64,000 nucleotides of DNA, from positions 1 to 64,000 of the forward strand of contig NZ_WKEQ01000030.1 of assembly GCF_021605415.1 (NCBI RefSeq). The letters run 5' to 3'. Source of the stretch: Pseudomonas syringae (lineage in GTDB: Bacteria > Pseudomonadota > Gammaproteobacteria > Pseudomonadales > Pseudomonadaceae). Below are positions 1 to 7,467 of the stretch, in pieces. The notes beneath the pieces were generated by a model that was given only the letters and a program-made list of their open reading frames with translations, had not been told where the DNA came from and searched no databases. How positions within the stretch are numbered: position 1 is the first letter of the stretch; every line of letters begins with the position of its first letter. The position numbers were made by a program, and so were the translations under genes.

Positions 1-72
1 AACACAACTAACAATGTCAGATTTATATTTTGAAGCATCACGCGGACCCAGATACTCTAACCTACTAGTCAA

Positions 73-105
73 TCGGCGCCAGCGTCAGATGTTTATAAGA
101 GACGG
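73..105 (+). other. Degraded Nextera/Tn5 adapter at the contig end (artefact)
   Basis: By eye this stretch matches the 33-nt Nextera read-1 transposase adapter at 29 of 33 positions. The Tn5 mosaic-end core appears as AGATGTTTATAAGAGAC. Bases 30-60 weakly resemble the Illumina P5 arm with indels, which would fit a noisy read through a whole library molecule, but that part is tentative. Native trmO homology begins immediately after it, so bases 1 to about 106 should not be treated as genomic. Confidence 0.85.
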
Positions 106-106
106 G

Positions 107-649
107 GAACAGGTCAGCCATGTCTGGCTGCTTTTCCTGTTCCATCAGGCGCTGGAAGAAAAGCCCCGGCTCAAGGTTCGCCCGCCTCGCCTGGGCGGCA
201 ATAAATCCATGGGGGTTTTCGCCACCCGCGCCACGCATCGCCCCAATGGCATCGGCCAATCAGTGGTGAAACTGGATAAGGTCGAGGCCAATCGCCTGTT
301 TATCTCCGGCATTGATCTGCTGGATGGCACGCCGATTCTGGACATCAAACCCTACGTGCCTTACGCAGACATCATCAACGATGCCGCCAATAGCATCGCC
401 AGCGGGGCGCCGCAATTGATTGACGTGCAGTGGACAGACTCGGCGCTGCAACAGGCGCACAGCCACGCTCAGCGCCTTGCCGAGCCGCTGGTCGAACTGA
501 TTGAGCAATGCCTGGCGCAGGATCCGCGCCCGGCGTATCAAACTCCGGCAGCTGAACGAGAATATGGCGCCCAATTCTGGGATCTGGATGTGCGCTGGCA
601 TTATCCGACTCCCGAGCAGATCCGCGTCTTAGAAGTTATCCCTGTTTAG
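107..649 (+). CDS. trmO: TrmO/TsaA, tRNA t6A37 methyltransferase (5'-truncated)
   Basis: TrmO uses S-adenosylmethionine to methylate the N6 of threonylcarbamoyladenosine-37 in threonine tRNAs, making m6t6A. The family core is clear from EQVSHVWLLF onward: RPPRLGGNKSMGVFATR, then HRPNGIGQS, then DGTPILDIKPYVPYAD. An ATG at 14 is in frame and would give 211 residues, but its first 31 codons read through the adapter and resemble no TrmO, whose usual N-terminus carries an IGxxRS-type segment. The true start and roughly the first 40 residues are therefore missing and only the C-terminal 180 residues are native. The downstream C-terminal domain (YGAQFWDLDVRWHY) is complete. Confidence 0.9.
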   Translation, partial: EQVSHVWLLFLFHQALEEKPRLKVRPPRLGGNKSMGVFATRATHRPNGIGQSVVKLDKVEANRLFISGIDLLDGTPILDIKPYVPYADIINDAANSIASGAPQLIDVQWTDSALQQAHSHAQRLAEPLVELIEQCLAQDPRPAYQTPAAEREYGAQFWDLDVRWHYPTPEQIRVLEVIPV

Positions 650-747
650 GAGCTGCCGAAGGCTCGGGCCGCGATCGGACGATCTTTTGATCTGTTGAAG
701 GAACGCGGAGCATCCCGGGCTGCATTCCCACGCGGAGCGTGGGAATG
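650..747. repeat. REP-type repeat plus a GTGGGAATG palindrome
   Basis: Just after trmO lies a copy of the AGCTGCCGAAGGCT...GATC element; its reverse complement form recurs at 14561-14584. A perfect 11-bp inverted repeat (CATTCCCACGC, loop GGA) follows at 723-747. Both are of the kind scattered through gaps of fluorescens-group genomes. No gene is seen here. Confidence 0.65.
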
Positions 748-766
748 ATCAAACACCTGGCATGAA

Positions 767-800
767 AAAGCCCCATTGCCTTCGCAGGCAATGGGGCTTT
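767..800 (-). terminator. Rho-independent terminator of fpr
   Basis: A perfect 14-bp stem (AAAGCCCCATTGCC and its complement) with a 6-nt loop. It is followed on the minus strand by a U-run (AAAAA at 765-769 on the plus strand) and lies 18 nt beyond the fpr stop. Confidence 0.9.
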
Positions 801-817
801 CCGGTGATGCGGTTCGC

Positions 818-1597
818 TTACTTCTCGACGAAGGCACGCTCAATCAGATAATCACCCGGCTCGCGCATACGCGGCGAGACTTTCAGGCCGAAGCTGTTGA
901 GGACTTCGCTGGTCTCGTCGAGCATGCTCGGGCTGCCGCACAGCATGGCGCGGTCGTCTTCAGGATTGATCGGCGGCAGACCGATATCGCTGAACAGCTT
1001 GCCGCTGCGCATCAGGTCGGTCAGACGGCCCATGTTCTCAAACGGTTCACGGGTCACGGTCGGGTAGTAGATCAGTTTGTCGGCCAGCGCCTCGCCGAAG
1101 AATTCATTCTGCGGCAAGTGCTCGGTGATGAATTCGCGGTAAGCGACTTCATTGACGTAACGCACACCGTGGCACAGGATCACTTTTTCGAAACGCTCGT
1201 AGGTTTCCGGATCCTGGATGACGCTCATGAACGGCGCCAGACCGGTGCCGGTGCTGAGCAGGTAAAGGTGTTTGCCCGGCTTCAAGTCGTCCAGCACCAG
1301 CGTGCCCGTAGGCTTTTTGCTGATGATGATCTCGTCGCCTTCCTTCAGGTGCTGCAACTGAGAGGTCAGCGGGCCGTCAGGCACCTTGATGCTGAAGAAT
1401 TCCAGATGCTCTTCCCAGTTAGGGCTGGCAATCGAGTAAGCGCGCATAAGCGGGCGGCCGTTGGGCTGTTGCAGGCCGATCATCACGAACTGACCGTTCT
1501 CGAAGCGCAGGCCCGGGTCGCGGGTGCACTTGAAGCTGAACAGAGTGTCGTTCCAGTGGTGAACACTGAGGACACGCTCGTGGTTCATGTTGCTCAT
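818..1597 (-). CDS. fpr: Ferredoxin/flavodoxin-NADP+ reductase Fpr
   Basis: A 259-residue FAD enzyme that exchanges electrons between NADPH and ferredoxin or flavodoxin, important for redox balance, Fe-S repair and iron use. The FAD-binding RxYS element is RAYSIAS at residues 52-58. The NADP-binding GTGLAPF lies at 117-123, followed by CHGVR and CGSPSM. The length is typical. The start is an ATG with AGGAG nine bases upstream; a second ATG three codons later (MNHERV) is also possible. It is divergent from finR across 136 bp and has its own terminator, so it is monocistronic. Confidence 0.95.
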   Translation of the reverse strand: MSNMNHERVLSVHHWNDTLFSFKCTRDPGLRFENGQFVMIGLQQPNGRPLMRAYSIASPNWEEHLEFFSIKVPDGPLTSQLQHLKEGDEIIISKKPTGTLVLDDLKPGKHLYLLSTGTGLAPFMSVIQDPETYERFEKVILCHGVRYVNEVAYREFITEHLPQNEFFGEALADKLIYYPTVTREPFENMGRLTDLMRSGKLFSDIGLPPINPEDDRAMLCGSPSMLDETSEVLNSFGLKVSPRMREPGDYLIERAFVEK

Positions 1598-1733
1598 GTA
1601 CGGGTAACTCCTGGAGATGAGGTCTGCGCCTGCTCAGCGCGGAGCGGCCGGTGCGCAATTGCATCGCATTCTAATAGCGACGACAATATCTGTTAACTGG
1701 ATTATTAAGATAAGGGTTATCGGTTATATCGAT

Positions 1734-2660
1734 ATGCGATTTACTCTCCGTCAACTGCAAGTTTTCGTCGCCGTCGCCCAGCAGGAAAGCGTGTCCCGTG
1801 CTGCGGGCCTGCTCAACTTGTCGCAATCGGCCGCGAGCACCTCAATCACCGAACTGGAGCGCCAGTCCAGCTGCCAGTTGTTCGACCGCGCCGGTAAACG
1901 GCTGAGCCTCAATGCCCTCGGTAAACAGCTGCTGCCGCAAGCCGTGGCGTTGCTCGATCAGGCCAAGGAAATCGAAGACCTGCTCAATGGCAAATCCGGT
2001 TTCGGCTCGCTGTCGGTGGGCGCAACCCTGACCATCGGCAACTACCTGGCGACCCTGCTGATCGGCGGTTTCATGCAGCGTCATCCCGAAAGCCAGGTAA
2101 AACTGCACGTACAGAACACTGCCAATATCGTGCACCAGGTCGCCCATTACGAAATTGATCTGGGTCTAATTGAAGGCGACTGCAACCACCCGGACATCGA
2201 AGTGCAGAGTTGGGTCGAAGATGAGCTCGTGGTGTTCTGCGCGCCGCAACATCCGTTGGCCAAACGTGGCAGCGCGACCATGGAAGAGTTGACCCATGAA
2301 GCGTGGATTCTGCGCGAACAAGGCTCTGGCACACGGCTGACCTTCGATCAGGCCATGCGTCATCATCGCAGCGCGCTGAATATCCGTCTTGAGCTGGAAC
2401 ACACCGAAGCGATCAAACGCGCAGTGGAGTCGGGACTGGGGATTGGCTGCATCTCGCGCCTGGCGCTACGCGATGCTTTCCGGCGCGGCAGCCTGGTGCC
2501 GGTGGAGACGCCGGATCTGGATCTGGCGCGGCAGTTCTATTTCATCTGGCACAAACAGAAATACCAGACCTCGGCGATGCGCGAGTTCCTCGAATTGTGC
2601 CGCGCCTTCACCGCAGGGGTTCAGCGCAGCGACGAGATCGTTTTGCCGACGATTGCTTAA
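1734..2660 (+). CDS. finR: LysR-type activator FinR
   Basis: 308 residues with an N-terminal winged HTH (residues about 1-60, LRQLQVFVAVAQQESVSRAA) and a C-terminal periplasmic-binding-like effector domain. In P. putida and P. aeruginosa the divergent FinR activates fpr under oxidative stress and sulfite/iron signals; the identical divergent placement here supports the name. The frame is open upstream to an ATG at 1617, but the LysR HTH alignment starts at ATG 1734. Its last four bases overlap the convergent dgkA stop. Confidence 0.88.
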   Translation: MRFTLRQLQVFVAVAQQESVSRAAGLLNLSQSAASTSITELERQSSCQLFDRAGKRLSLNALGKQLLPQAVALLDQAKEIEDLLNGKSGFGSLSVGATLTIGNYLATLLIGGFMQRHPESQVKLHVQNTANIVHQVAHYEIDLGLIEGDCNHPDIEVQSWVEDELVVFCAPQHPLAKRGSATMEELTHEAWILREQGSGTRLTFDQAMRHHRSALNIRLELEHTEAIKRAVESGLGIGCISRLALRDAFRRGSLVPVETPDLDLARQFYFIWHKQKYQTSAMREFLELCRAFTAGVQRSDEIVLPTIA

Positions 2661-3019
2661 AGCAGAATCACGGCCCATACCAGCGCAATCATGGTCAGTG
2701 CGACGAATTGCGCGGCGCTGCCCATGTCCTTGGCATTCTTGGACAACGGATGCAACTCCAGCGAGATGCGGTCGATGGCGGCTTCCACGGCGGAGTTGAG
2801 CAACTCGACGATCAGCGCCAACAGGCACACGGCGATCAACAAGGCCTGCTCGACGCGACTGACATTCAGGAAGAACGACAGCGGAATCAGCACCACATTC
2901 AGCAGAACCAGCTGGCGGAACGCCGCTTCGCCAGTGAATGCCGCGCGCAGACCATCCAGCGAATAGCCCGAAGCATTTAGGATGCGTTTGAGACCGGTGT
3001 GGCCCTTGAAAGGTGACAT
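2657..3019 (-). CDS. dgkA: Diacylglycerol kinase DgkA
   Basis: A 120-residue integral membrane kinase that phosphorylates diacylglycerol to phosphatidate, recycling the diacylglycerol left by transfer of phosphoglycerol headgroups. It has three transmembrane helices and the family signature ELLNSAVEAAID at 72-83, with the metal-binding glutamates. Length is typical. It lies 76 bp downstream of erdR on the same strand and overlaps finR tail to tail by 4 bp. Confidence 0.95.
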   Translation of the reverse strand: MSPFKGHTGLKRILNASGYSLDGLRAAFTGEAAFRQLVLLNVVLIPLSFFLNVSRVEQALLIAVCLLALIVELLNSAVEAAIDRISLELHPLSKNAKDMGSAAQFVALTMIALVWAVILL

Positions 3020-3095
3020 ACGTTAAGTAACCGCTTGAAAAAGACGTGGGAAAGCTAGATCAACGAAAGTCAAAAAAGCGTGAACGCGCCAACCT

Positions 3096-3746
3096 TTATT
3101 GGCTCGGAATTGACTCAAGTTGTTGCAGCAGTAAAGCCGCTTGCGTTCGAGTGCGCACGTTCAACTTGCGAAAGATCGCCGTGACGTGGGCTTTGATGGT
3201 CGCTTCAGACACGCTCAACTCATAAGCAATCTGCTTGTTCAGCAGACCTTCGCAGACCATGGTCAACACACGGAACTGCTGCGGCGTCAGGCTGGCAAGG
3301 CCTTCGCTGGCGGCCTTGGCTTCGTCGGACACACTCACTGCTTCGAATGCCTGAGGTGGCCAGAACACATCGCCGTCCAGCACCGCGCGCACTGCTTTCT
3401 GAATGACGCTCAGGTCGCTGGACTTGGGAATGAAGCCACTGGCGCCAAATTCGCGGGACTTGACCATGATCGCCGCTTCTTCCTGAGCGGACACCATCAC
3501 CACCGGAATCTGCGGATACTGACCGCGCAACAGCACCAGCCCGGAGAAACCGTAAGCGCCCGGCATGTTCAAATCCAGCAGCACCAGATCCCAATCAGCC
3601 TTTTCGGTCAGGCGCGCTTCCAGTTCGGCGATGCTTGCCACTTCCACCAGTCGCACATCAGGGCCAAGGCCCAGCGTCACCGCTTGATGCAGCGCGCTAC
3701 GAAACAGGGGGTGATCATCGGCAATCAGGATGTCGTATGTGGCCAT
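3096..3746 (-). CDS. erdR: LuxR-family response regulator ErdR (CrbR type)
   Basis: 216 residues: a receiver domain (acid pair D10/D11, phospho-acceptor D58 in LLDLN, and Lys in IPKSS) followed by a LuxR/NarL HTH (LTPQQFRVLTMVCEG...NKQIAYELSVSEATIKAHV). The dgkA neighbour and sequence match PA3604 ErdR of P. aeruginosa. That regulator works with the transporter-like kinase MxtR/ErcS' (CrbS) to switch on acsA and ethanol/acetate metabolism. No kinase gene is adjacent, as usual for this orphan-placed regulator. Confidence 0.85.
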   Translation of the reverse strand: MATYDILIADDHPLFRSALHQAVTLGLGPDVRLVEVASIAELEARLTEKADWDLVLLDLNMPGAYGFSGLVLLRGQYPQIPVVMVSAQEEAAIMVKSREFGASGFIPKSSDLSVIQKAVRAVLDGDVFWPPQAFEAVSVSDEAKAASEGLASLTPQQFRVLTMVCEGLLNKQIAYELSVSEATIKAHVTAIFRKLNVRTRTQAALLLQQLESIPSQ

Positions 3747-3980
3747 TTTTCAAATGATCCTGTTTTTAATGGCAGACCCGATGCATTCAGGACTCGCCAA
3801 GGCAACTCAACGAACCGCCAGGCAGCGGTTCAATAGGGGCACGTTCAACGCCAATCAAGTGCTCTCGCACTTCAAAGCAACGGCGTTTCAAACCTTGGCC
3901 GTACCCAATCGGCGCCAAGCATGCCCAGCGAAGCCGGGGTGGTCAAGCCGCGCGGCCGGCGCTTTGCACAGTATGGGCCA

Positions 3981-4727
3981 CTATTGGGCCAACACCGCTT
4001 GCGGCTTTCGTATAAAGGGTCGCAGTTCAGCGTGCGCCGGGGTCGACTCGTTCATGTCCAGCTGTTGTTTCGCGCCCAGATAGTGCTGACTGAATACATC
4101 GAAATAAGCGTCCAGCGCCGACGCGGCTTCACTGTCGCCCGCCAGCTCCAGGCACAGCGCTGCCACTTCGGCGGTGCACAGGTGTTCGCTGCGGGTCGAG
4201 CGGCGCAGGCGATAGCGCGAGAGTTTGTCGGGCAACAGGCTGAGTATTGGCAAACGGTCGAAATACGGACTCTTGCGAAATATCTTGCGTGCTTCGGTCC
4301 AGGTCGCATCGAGCAGAATGAACAGTGGACGCTTGCTGCTATCAATATCGACGCTGTTGGTCACCCGTGACGGCTCGACGTATTCACCGGGAAACACCAG
4401 ATAAGGCTGCCATTGCGGGTCATTGAGCAGCGCGAGCATTTGCTCGTCAGGCTCTGTGCGCGACCAGATGAACGCGTGGTTGTCACGCACCACGTCGGCA
4501 ATCAGCCAACCGGTGTTGCTCGGTTTGAAGACTTCCTTGCCAGTCATGATCAGGCACACGCCGGAACGGGTCTCGACAGTCGGACGCCAGGCGCAAAGGC
4601 AATGGCTGACAATAACCCGGCAATCACGGCAACGCTCCGAGCGAAAGCCTCGGGCCTGGATCGGCTTGATGCCTTCATCTTCACGCTGATCGCGCAGGCG
4701 GGCGACGGCATTGGGGGCATGGTTCAT
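3981..4727 (-). CDS. tapT: DTW-domain tRNA-uridine aminocarboxypropyltransferase (TapT-like)
   Basis: 248 residues. The DTW family transfers the 3-amino-3-carboxypropyl group of S-adenosylmethionine to a tRNA uridine (acp3U47 in E. coli TapT). Visible features are a Cys cluster (C33, C36, C43, C45), the KPSNTGWLIADVV segment at 68-80 and the catalytic DATWTEARK at 140-148. A TTG 17 codons upstream would extend the frame, but ATG 4727 matches the family N-terminus better; neither has a clear ribosome site. Gene order (erdR, DTW protein, PA3611-like) follows PAO1. The substrate position is inferred from the family. Confidence 0.82.
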   Translation of the reverse strand: MNHAPNAVARLRDQREDEGIKPIQARGFRSERCRDCRVIVSHCLCAWRPTVETRSGVCLIMTGKEVFKPSNTGWLIADVVRDNHAFIWSRTEPDEQMLALLNDPQWQPYLVFPGEYVEPSRVTNSVDIDSSKRPLFILLDATWTEARKIFRKSPYFDRLPILSLLPDKLSRYRLRRSTRSEHLCTAEVAALCLELAGDSEAASALDAYFDVFSQHYLGAKQQLDMNESTPAHAELRPFIRKPQAVLAQ

Positions 4728-4916
4728 CGCAGGCAGCGCCGGCAAACAGGGAAACTCGACACGAATGACACTCGGCAAGGCAATAAAGGCCGGCAGTTTA
4801 CCAGAGCGACCGGCGCAAGCCTGTACCGTCCCGACCGGCTCCCCTATAATTCGCCGCCACTGAACGCACAGTCACGTGACGGGTCGAACCACCAGTCACT
4901 GAACCAGGAGAGTTTC

Positions 4917-5342
4917 ATGCTGCGCCTTACCGTTCCCGTCGCCGCCATCGCGCTGGCGTCGACCTTCACCGCTCAAGCGGCATCCTTGAGTGAGCAGAAC
5001 CTGAACAGAGAGCTGCGCAACGTCGCCGCACAAAGCAGTGCTGGCACTCCTCGGGCGATCAACGAAGACATTCTTGATCAGGGCTACACCGTCGAAGGCA
5101 CCACGCTGGTCAACCACTTGAGCGTGCAAAGCAGCCATGCCGACAAGATGCGAGCCGACCCGAAAGCCGTGTATTTCCAGCTGGGCGCCTCGGTGTGCAA
5201 TAACCCGTCGTTCCGCAAGCTGATGGCCAAAGGCGCGGTAATGCGTTATGACTTCACCGAAGTGAAAACCAACCGTGCAGTCGGCTCCGCCAGCTACCAG
5301 GAATCGGATTGCCCGAAAGCCGGCCCGGCGAAGAAGAAGTAA
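4917..5342 (+). CDS. PA3611-family secreted protein
   Basis: 141 residues with a Sec signal peptide (residues 1 to about 21, ending TAQA). A mature domain of unknown activity follows, containing NEDILDQGYTVEG, NHLSVQ, QLGASVCNNPSFRKLM and a C-terminal Cys (SDC) that could pair with the CNNP Cys. It resembles the PA3611 family, annotated in P. aeruginosa as a quorum-sensing-regulated virulence factor; that role is family knowledge and not shown here. AGGAG lies six bases before the ATG and a TATAAT box is at 4845-4850. The tail is lysine-rich (GPAKKK). Confidence 0.72.
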   Translation: MLRLTVPVAAIALASTFTAQAASLSEQNLNRELRNVAAQSSAGTPRAINEDILDQGYTVEGTTLVNHLSVQSSHADKMRADPKAVYFQLGASVCNNPSFRKLMAKGAVMRYDFTEVKTNRAVGSASYQESDCPKAGPAKKK

Positions 5343-5537
5343 TCATCGGGAATTGGCGCGCCGCTGCTCATCTTCGGCGCGCAGTTCGGCCACCAAGGCC
5401 TGCAAATAGCGCGAGCGGCGCTCTCCCCCCGCCAGCCGTCGGCAACACTCCTCTTCGAGACTCATCTGGTTGGCCTCGGCCGATGCTTTCAGCAATCGAT
5501 ACAACTGCGTATCGATTTCCAGAATGATTCTGGCCAT
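5343..5537 (-). CDS. Small ribbon-helix-helix-like protein
   Basis: 64 residues: a short beta-like start (ARIILEID), then two amphipathic helices (LYRLLKASAEANQMSLEEECCRR) in the pattern of MetJ/Arc/CopG DNA-binding proteins, and a charged tail. A strong ribosome site (AAGGAGG) precedes the ATG, which supports real translation. The stop codon directly abuts the stop of the convergent PA3611-like gene with no gap. No toxin partner is adjacent, so it could be a stand-alone regulator; function unknown. Confidence 0.7.
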   Translation of the reverse strand: MARIILEIDTQLYRLLKASAEANQMSLEEECCRRLAGGERRSRYLQALVAELRAEDEQRRANSR

Positions 5538-5826
5538 CTCTCCTGCCTCCTTGCCACCCGCAAATCCTTGAAGTACCTGCGCGTCGCTGACGTATCTCTG
5601 TCGTAGAGCGCCTATATGTCAGTTAATCAGAGCATACGACAGTCGACGCAGGTTCGGACGAGCGGTGAATTCACCTTGCAATCTTGCAATAAGCGGTTGC
5701 CAGTCAAGGCATCGCGGCGCAATGTCATGATCATCGACCATGAGTTATCGTTAGTTTTTCACGGCAGAAAAGGAGCTGGCGGCCGTGTGCTTTGCTAGTG
5801 CGAGATTTCCAGAAGGAGAACGTTGA

Positions 5827-6945
5827 ATGCCTTACCAACCGAATGACCTCTTGAGCCGTCATTTTCAGGAAAGCGGCCACGACCTGGTCAACAAGGTCGA
5901 AGAACAACTCAACCTGGTTTCACCCAACAGCCCCAACATTCCTATCTACCGCGACATGATCTTGACCGTGCTGCGCATGGCTCAGGAAGATCACAATCGC
6001 TGGAACGCCAAAATCACCCTGCAAGCATTGCGCGAACTGGAGCAGTCGTTTCGGGTGCTGGAACAATTCAAGGGACGACGCAAAGTCACCGTGTTCGGCT
6101 CGGCACGCACGCCCGTCGAGCATCCCCTCTACGCCATGGCCCGCGAGCTTGGCGCCGCGCTGACCCGCTCGGACATGATGGTCATTACCGGCGCCGGCGG
6201 TGGCATCATGGCCGCAGCACATGAAGGCGCGGGCCGTGATCACGCCTTGGGGTTCAATATCACCCTGCCCTTCGAACAGCACGCCAATCCGACCGTGGAC
6301 GGCACGGGCAACTTGCTGCCATTCCACTTCTTCTTCACCCGCAAACTGTTTTTCGTCAAAGAAGCCGACGCACTGGTGCTGTGTCCGGGCGGTTTCGGCA
6401 CGCTGGACGAAGCGCTTGAAGTGCTAACCTTGATCCAGACCGGCAAAAGCCCGCTGGTGCCGGTGGTGCTGCTGGATGCGCCAGGCGGCACGTTCTGGGA
6501 GGGCGCGTTGAATTTCATTCGCCAGCAACTGGCGGACAACCACTACATCCTGTCGAACGACTTGAAGCTTGTGCGTCTGGTCTACAGCGCCGATGAAGCA
6601 GTGGAGCAGATCAACCAGTTCTACAGTAACTTCCATTCAACCCGCTGGCTCAAGCGCCAATTCGTGATTCGCATGCACCACAAGCTCAGCGACCAAGCCC
6701 TGGATCACATGCAGGAGGCCTTCGCGGATCTTTGCTTGAGCGATCAATTTCATCAGCACGCCTACAGCGGCGAGGAGCATGACGACGCCCAGTTCAGCCA
6801 CCTCGCTCGACTGGCGTTCACCTTCAATGCCCGCGACCATGGTCGCCTGCGCGAACTGGTGGACTACATCAATCTGCCGGAAAACTGGGCCCATTCCAAA
6901 CCACAAACGGCACACCCTTCCCGAGAACCTTCGAAGATTATCTGA
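5827..6945 (+). CDS. LOG-family Rossmann protein (nucleotide 5'-monophosphate nucleosidase-like)
   Basis: 372 residues. The central LOG domain has GSAR at 91-94, TGAGGGIM at 121-128 and the active-site PGGFGTLDE at 187-195. Family members hydrolyse nucleoside monophosphates to base plus ribose phosphate (cytokinin-type or PpnN-type). Unlike the ~190-residue minimal LOG enzymes, it carries a helical N-terminal extension of about 80 residues and a C-terminal extension of about 110, so substrate and regulation are open. The ribosome site AGAAGGAGAA lies just before the ATG. It ends at the bidirectional terminator shared with recX. Confidence 0.85.
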   Translation: MPYQPNDLLSRHFQESGHDLVNKVEEQLNLVSPNSPNIPIYRDMILTVLRMAQEDHNRWNAKITLQALRELEQSFRVLEQFKGRRKVTVFGSARTPVEHPLYAMARELGAALTRSDMMVITGAGGGIMAAAHEGAGRDHALGFNITLPFEQHANPTVDGTGNLLPFHFFFTRKLFFVKEADALVLCPGGFGTLDEALEVLTLIQTGKSPLVPVVLLDAPGGTFWEGALNFIRQQLADNHYILSNDLKLVRLVYSADEAVEQINQFYSNFHSTRWLKRQFVIRMHHKLSDQALDHMQEAFADLCLSDQFHQHAYSGEEHDDAQFSHLARLAFTFNARDHGRLRELVDYINLPENWAHSKPQTAHPSREPSKII

Positions 6946-6956
6946 AGACAAAAAAA

Positions 6957-6984
6957 GGCCCGTTATCGAAATAGCGGGCCGTTT
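6957..6984. terminator. Bidirectional terminator between the LOG gene and recX
   Basis: A 10-bp stem (GGCCCGTTAT against ATAGCGGGCC, one G-U pair) with a CGAA loop, flanked by AAAAAA on the left and TTTT on the right. It can stop transcription from both converging genes. Confidence 0.88.
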
Positions 6985-6988
6985 TCAT

Positions 6989-7459
6989 TCAATCGTCCAT
7001 TGCCCTGCCGCTTAGCAGCCTACTGATCATTTCCATCGAAAAGCCGCGATACGCCAGAAACCGGCTTTGTTTAGCACGTTCCCGCAGATCAATGGGCAAC
7101 TGTCCGGAGAATTTGCGCCGCCAAGTGTCCTCAAGCTGCTCCTGCCAGTTGATACCGCTCTCACGCAGGGCGAGTTCGATATCAGCACGTTGCAAGCCGC
7201 GCTGACCCAGCTCTTCGCGAATTCGCGAAGGGCCATAGCCGGAACGGGCGCGGTAGGAAACAAAGCTTTCGAGGTAGCGGGCTTCGGAGAGCAGCCCATC
7301 TTCCGTCAGACGGTCGAGGGCTGTTTCGATCAGTTCGGGAAGCGCGCCGCGCTGACGCAATTTACGCGTCAGTTCGACTCGACCGTGCTCACGACGTGCG
7401 AGCAGATCCATGGCGGTTCGCCGCACCGCGACGAGTGTATCGAGTACGGCGGTCGTCAT
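6989..7459 (-). CDS. recX: RecX, regulator of RecA
   Basis: 156 residues of helical repeats typical of RecX (LLARREHGRVELTRKL, then LTEDGLLSEARYLESFV, then GYGPSRIREELGQRGL). RecX caps and destabilises RecA filaments on single-stranded DNA. It starts 8 bp after the recA stop on the same strand, so the two are co-transcribed and SOS-induced from the recA promoter. Confidence 0.95.
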   Translation of the reverse strand: MTTAVLDTLVAVRRTAMDLLARREHGRVELTRKLRQRGALPELIETALDRLTEDGLLSEARYLESFVSYRARSGYGPSRIREELGQRGLQRADIELALRESGINWQEQLEDTWRRKFSGQLPIDLRERAKQSRFLAYRGFSMEMISRLLSGRAMDD

Positions 7460-7467
7460 CGGAGCGA

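Noticed and set aside
14..106. ATG at 14 as the native trmO start
   Set aside because: The first 31 codons read through adapter-like sequence and do not resemble any TrmO N-terminus.
1617..1733. N-terminal extension of FinR from ATG 1617
   Set aside because: The LysR HTH alignment begins at ATG 1734 and the upstream part is the fpr-finR intergenic region.
5616..5798. Short 60-codon frame upstream of the LOG gene
   Set aside because: No ribosome site and no homology; it lies in the promoter region.
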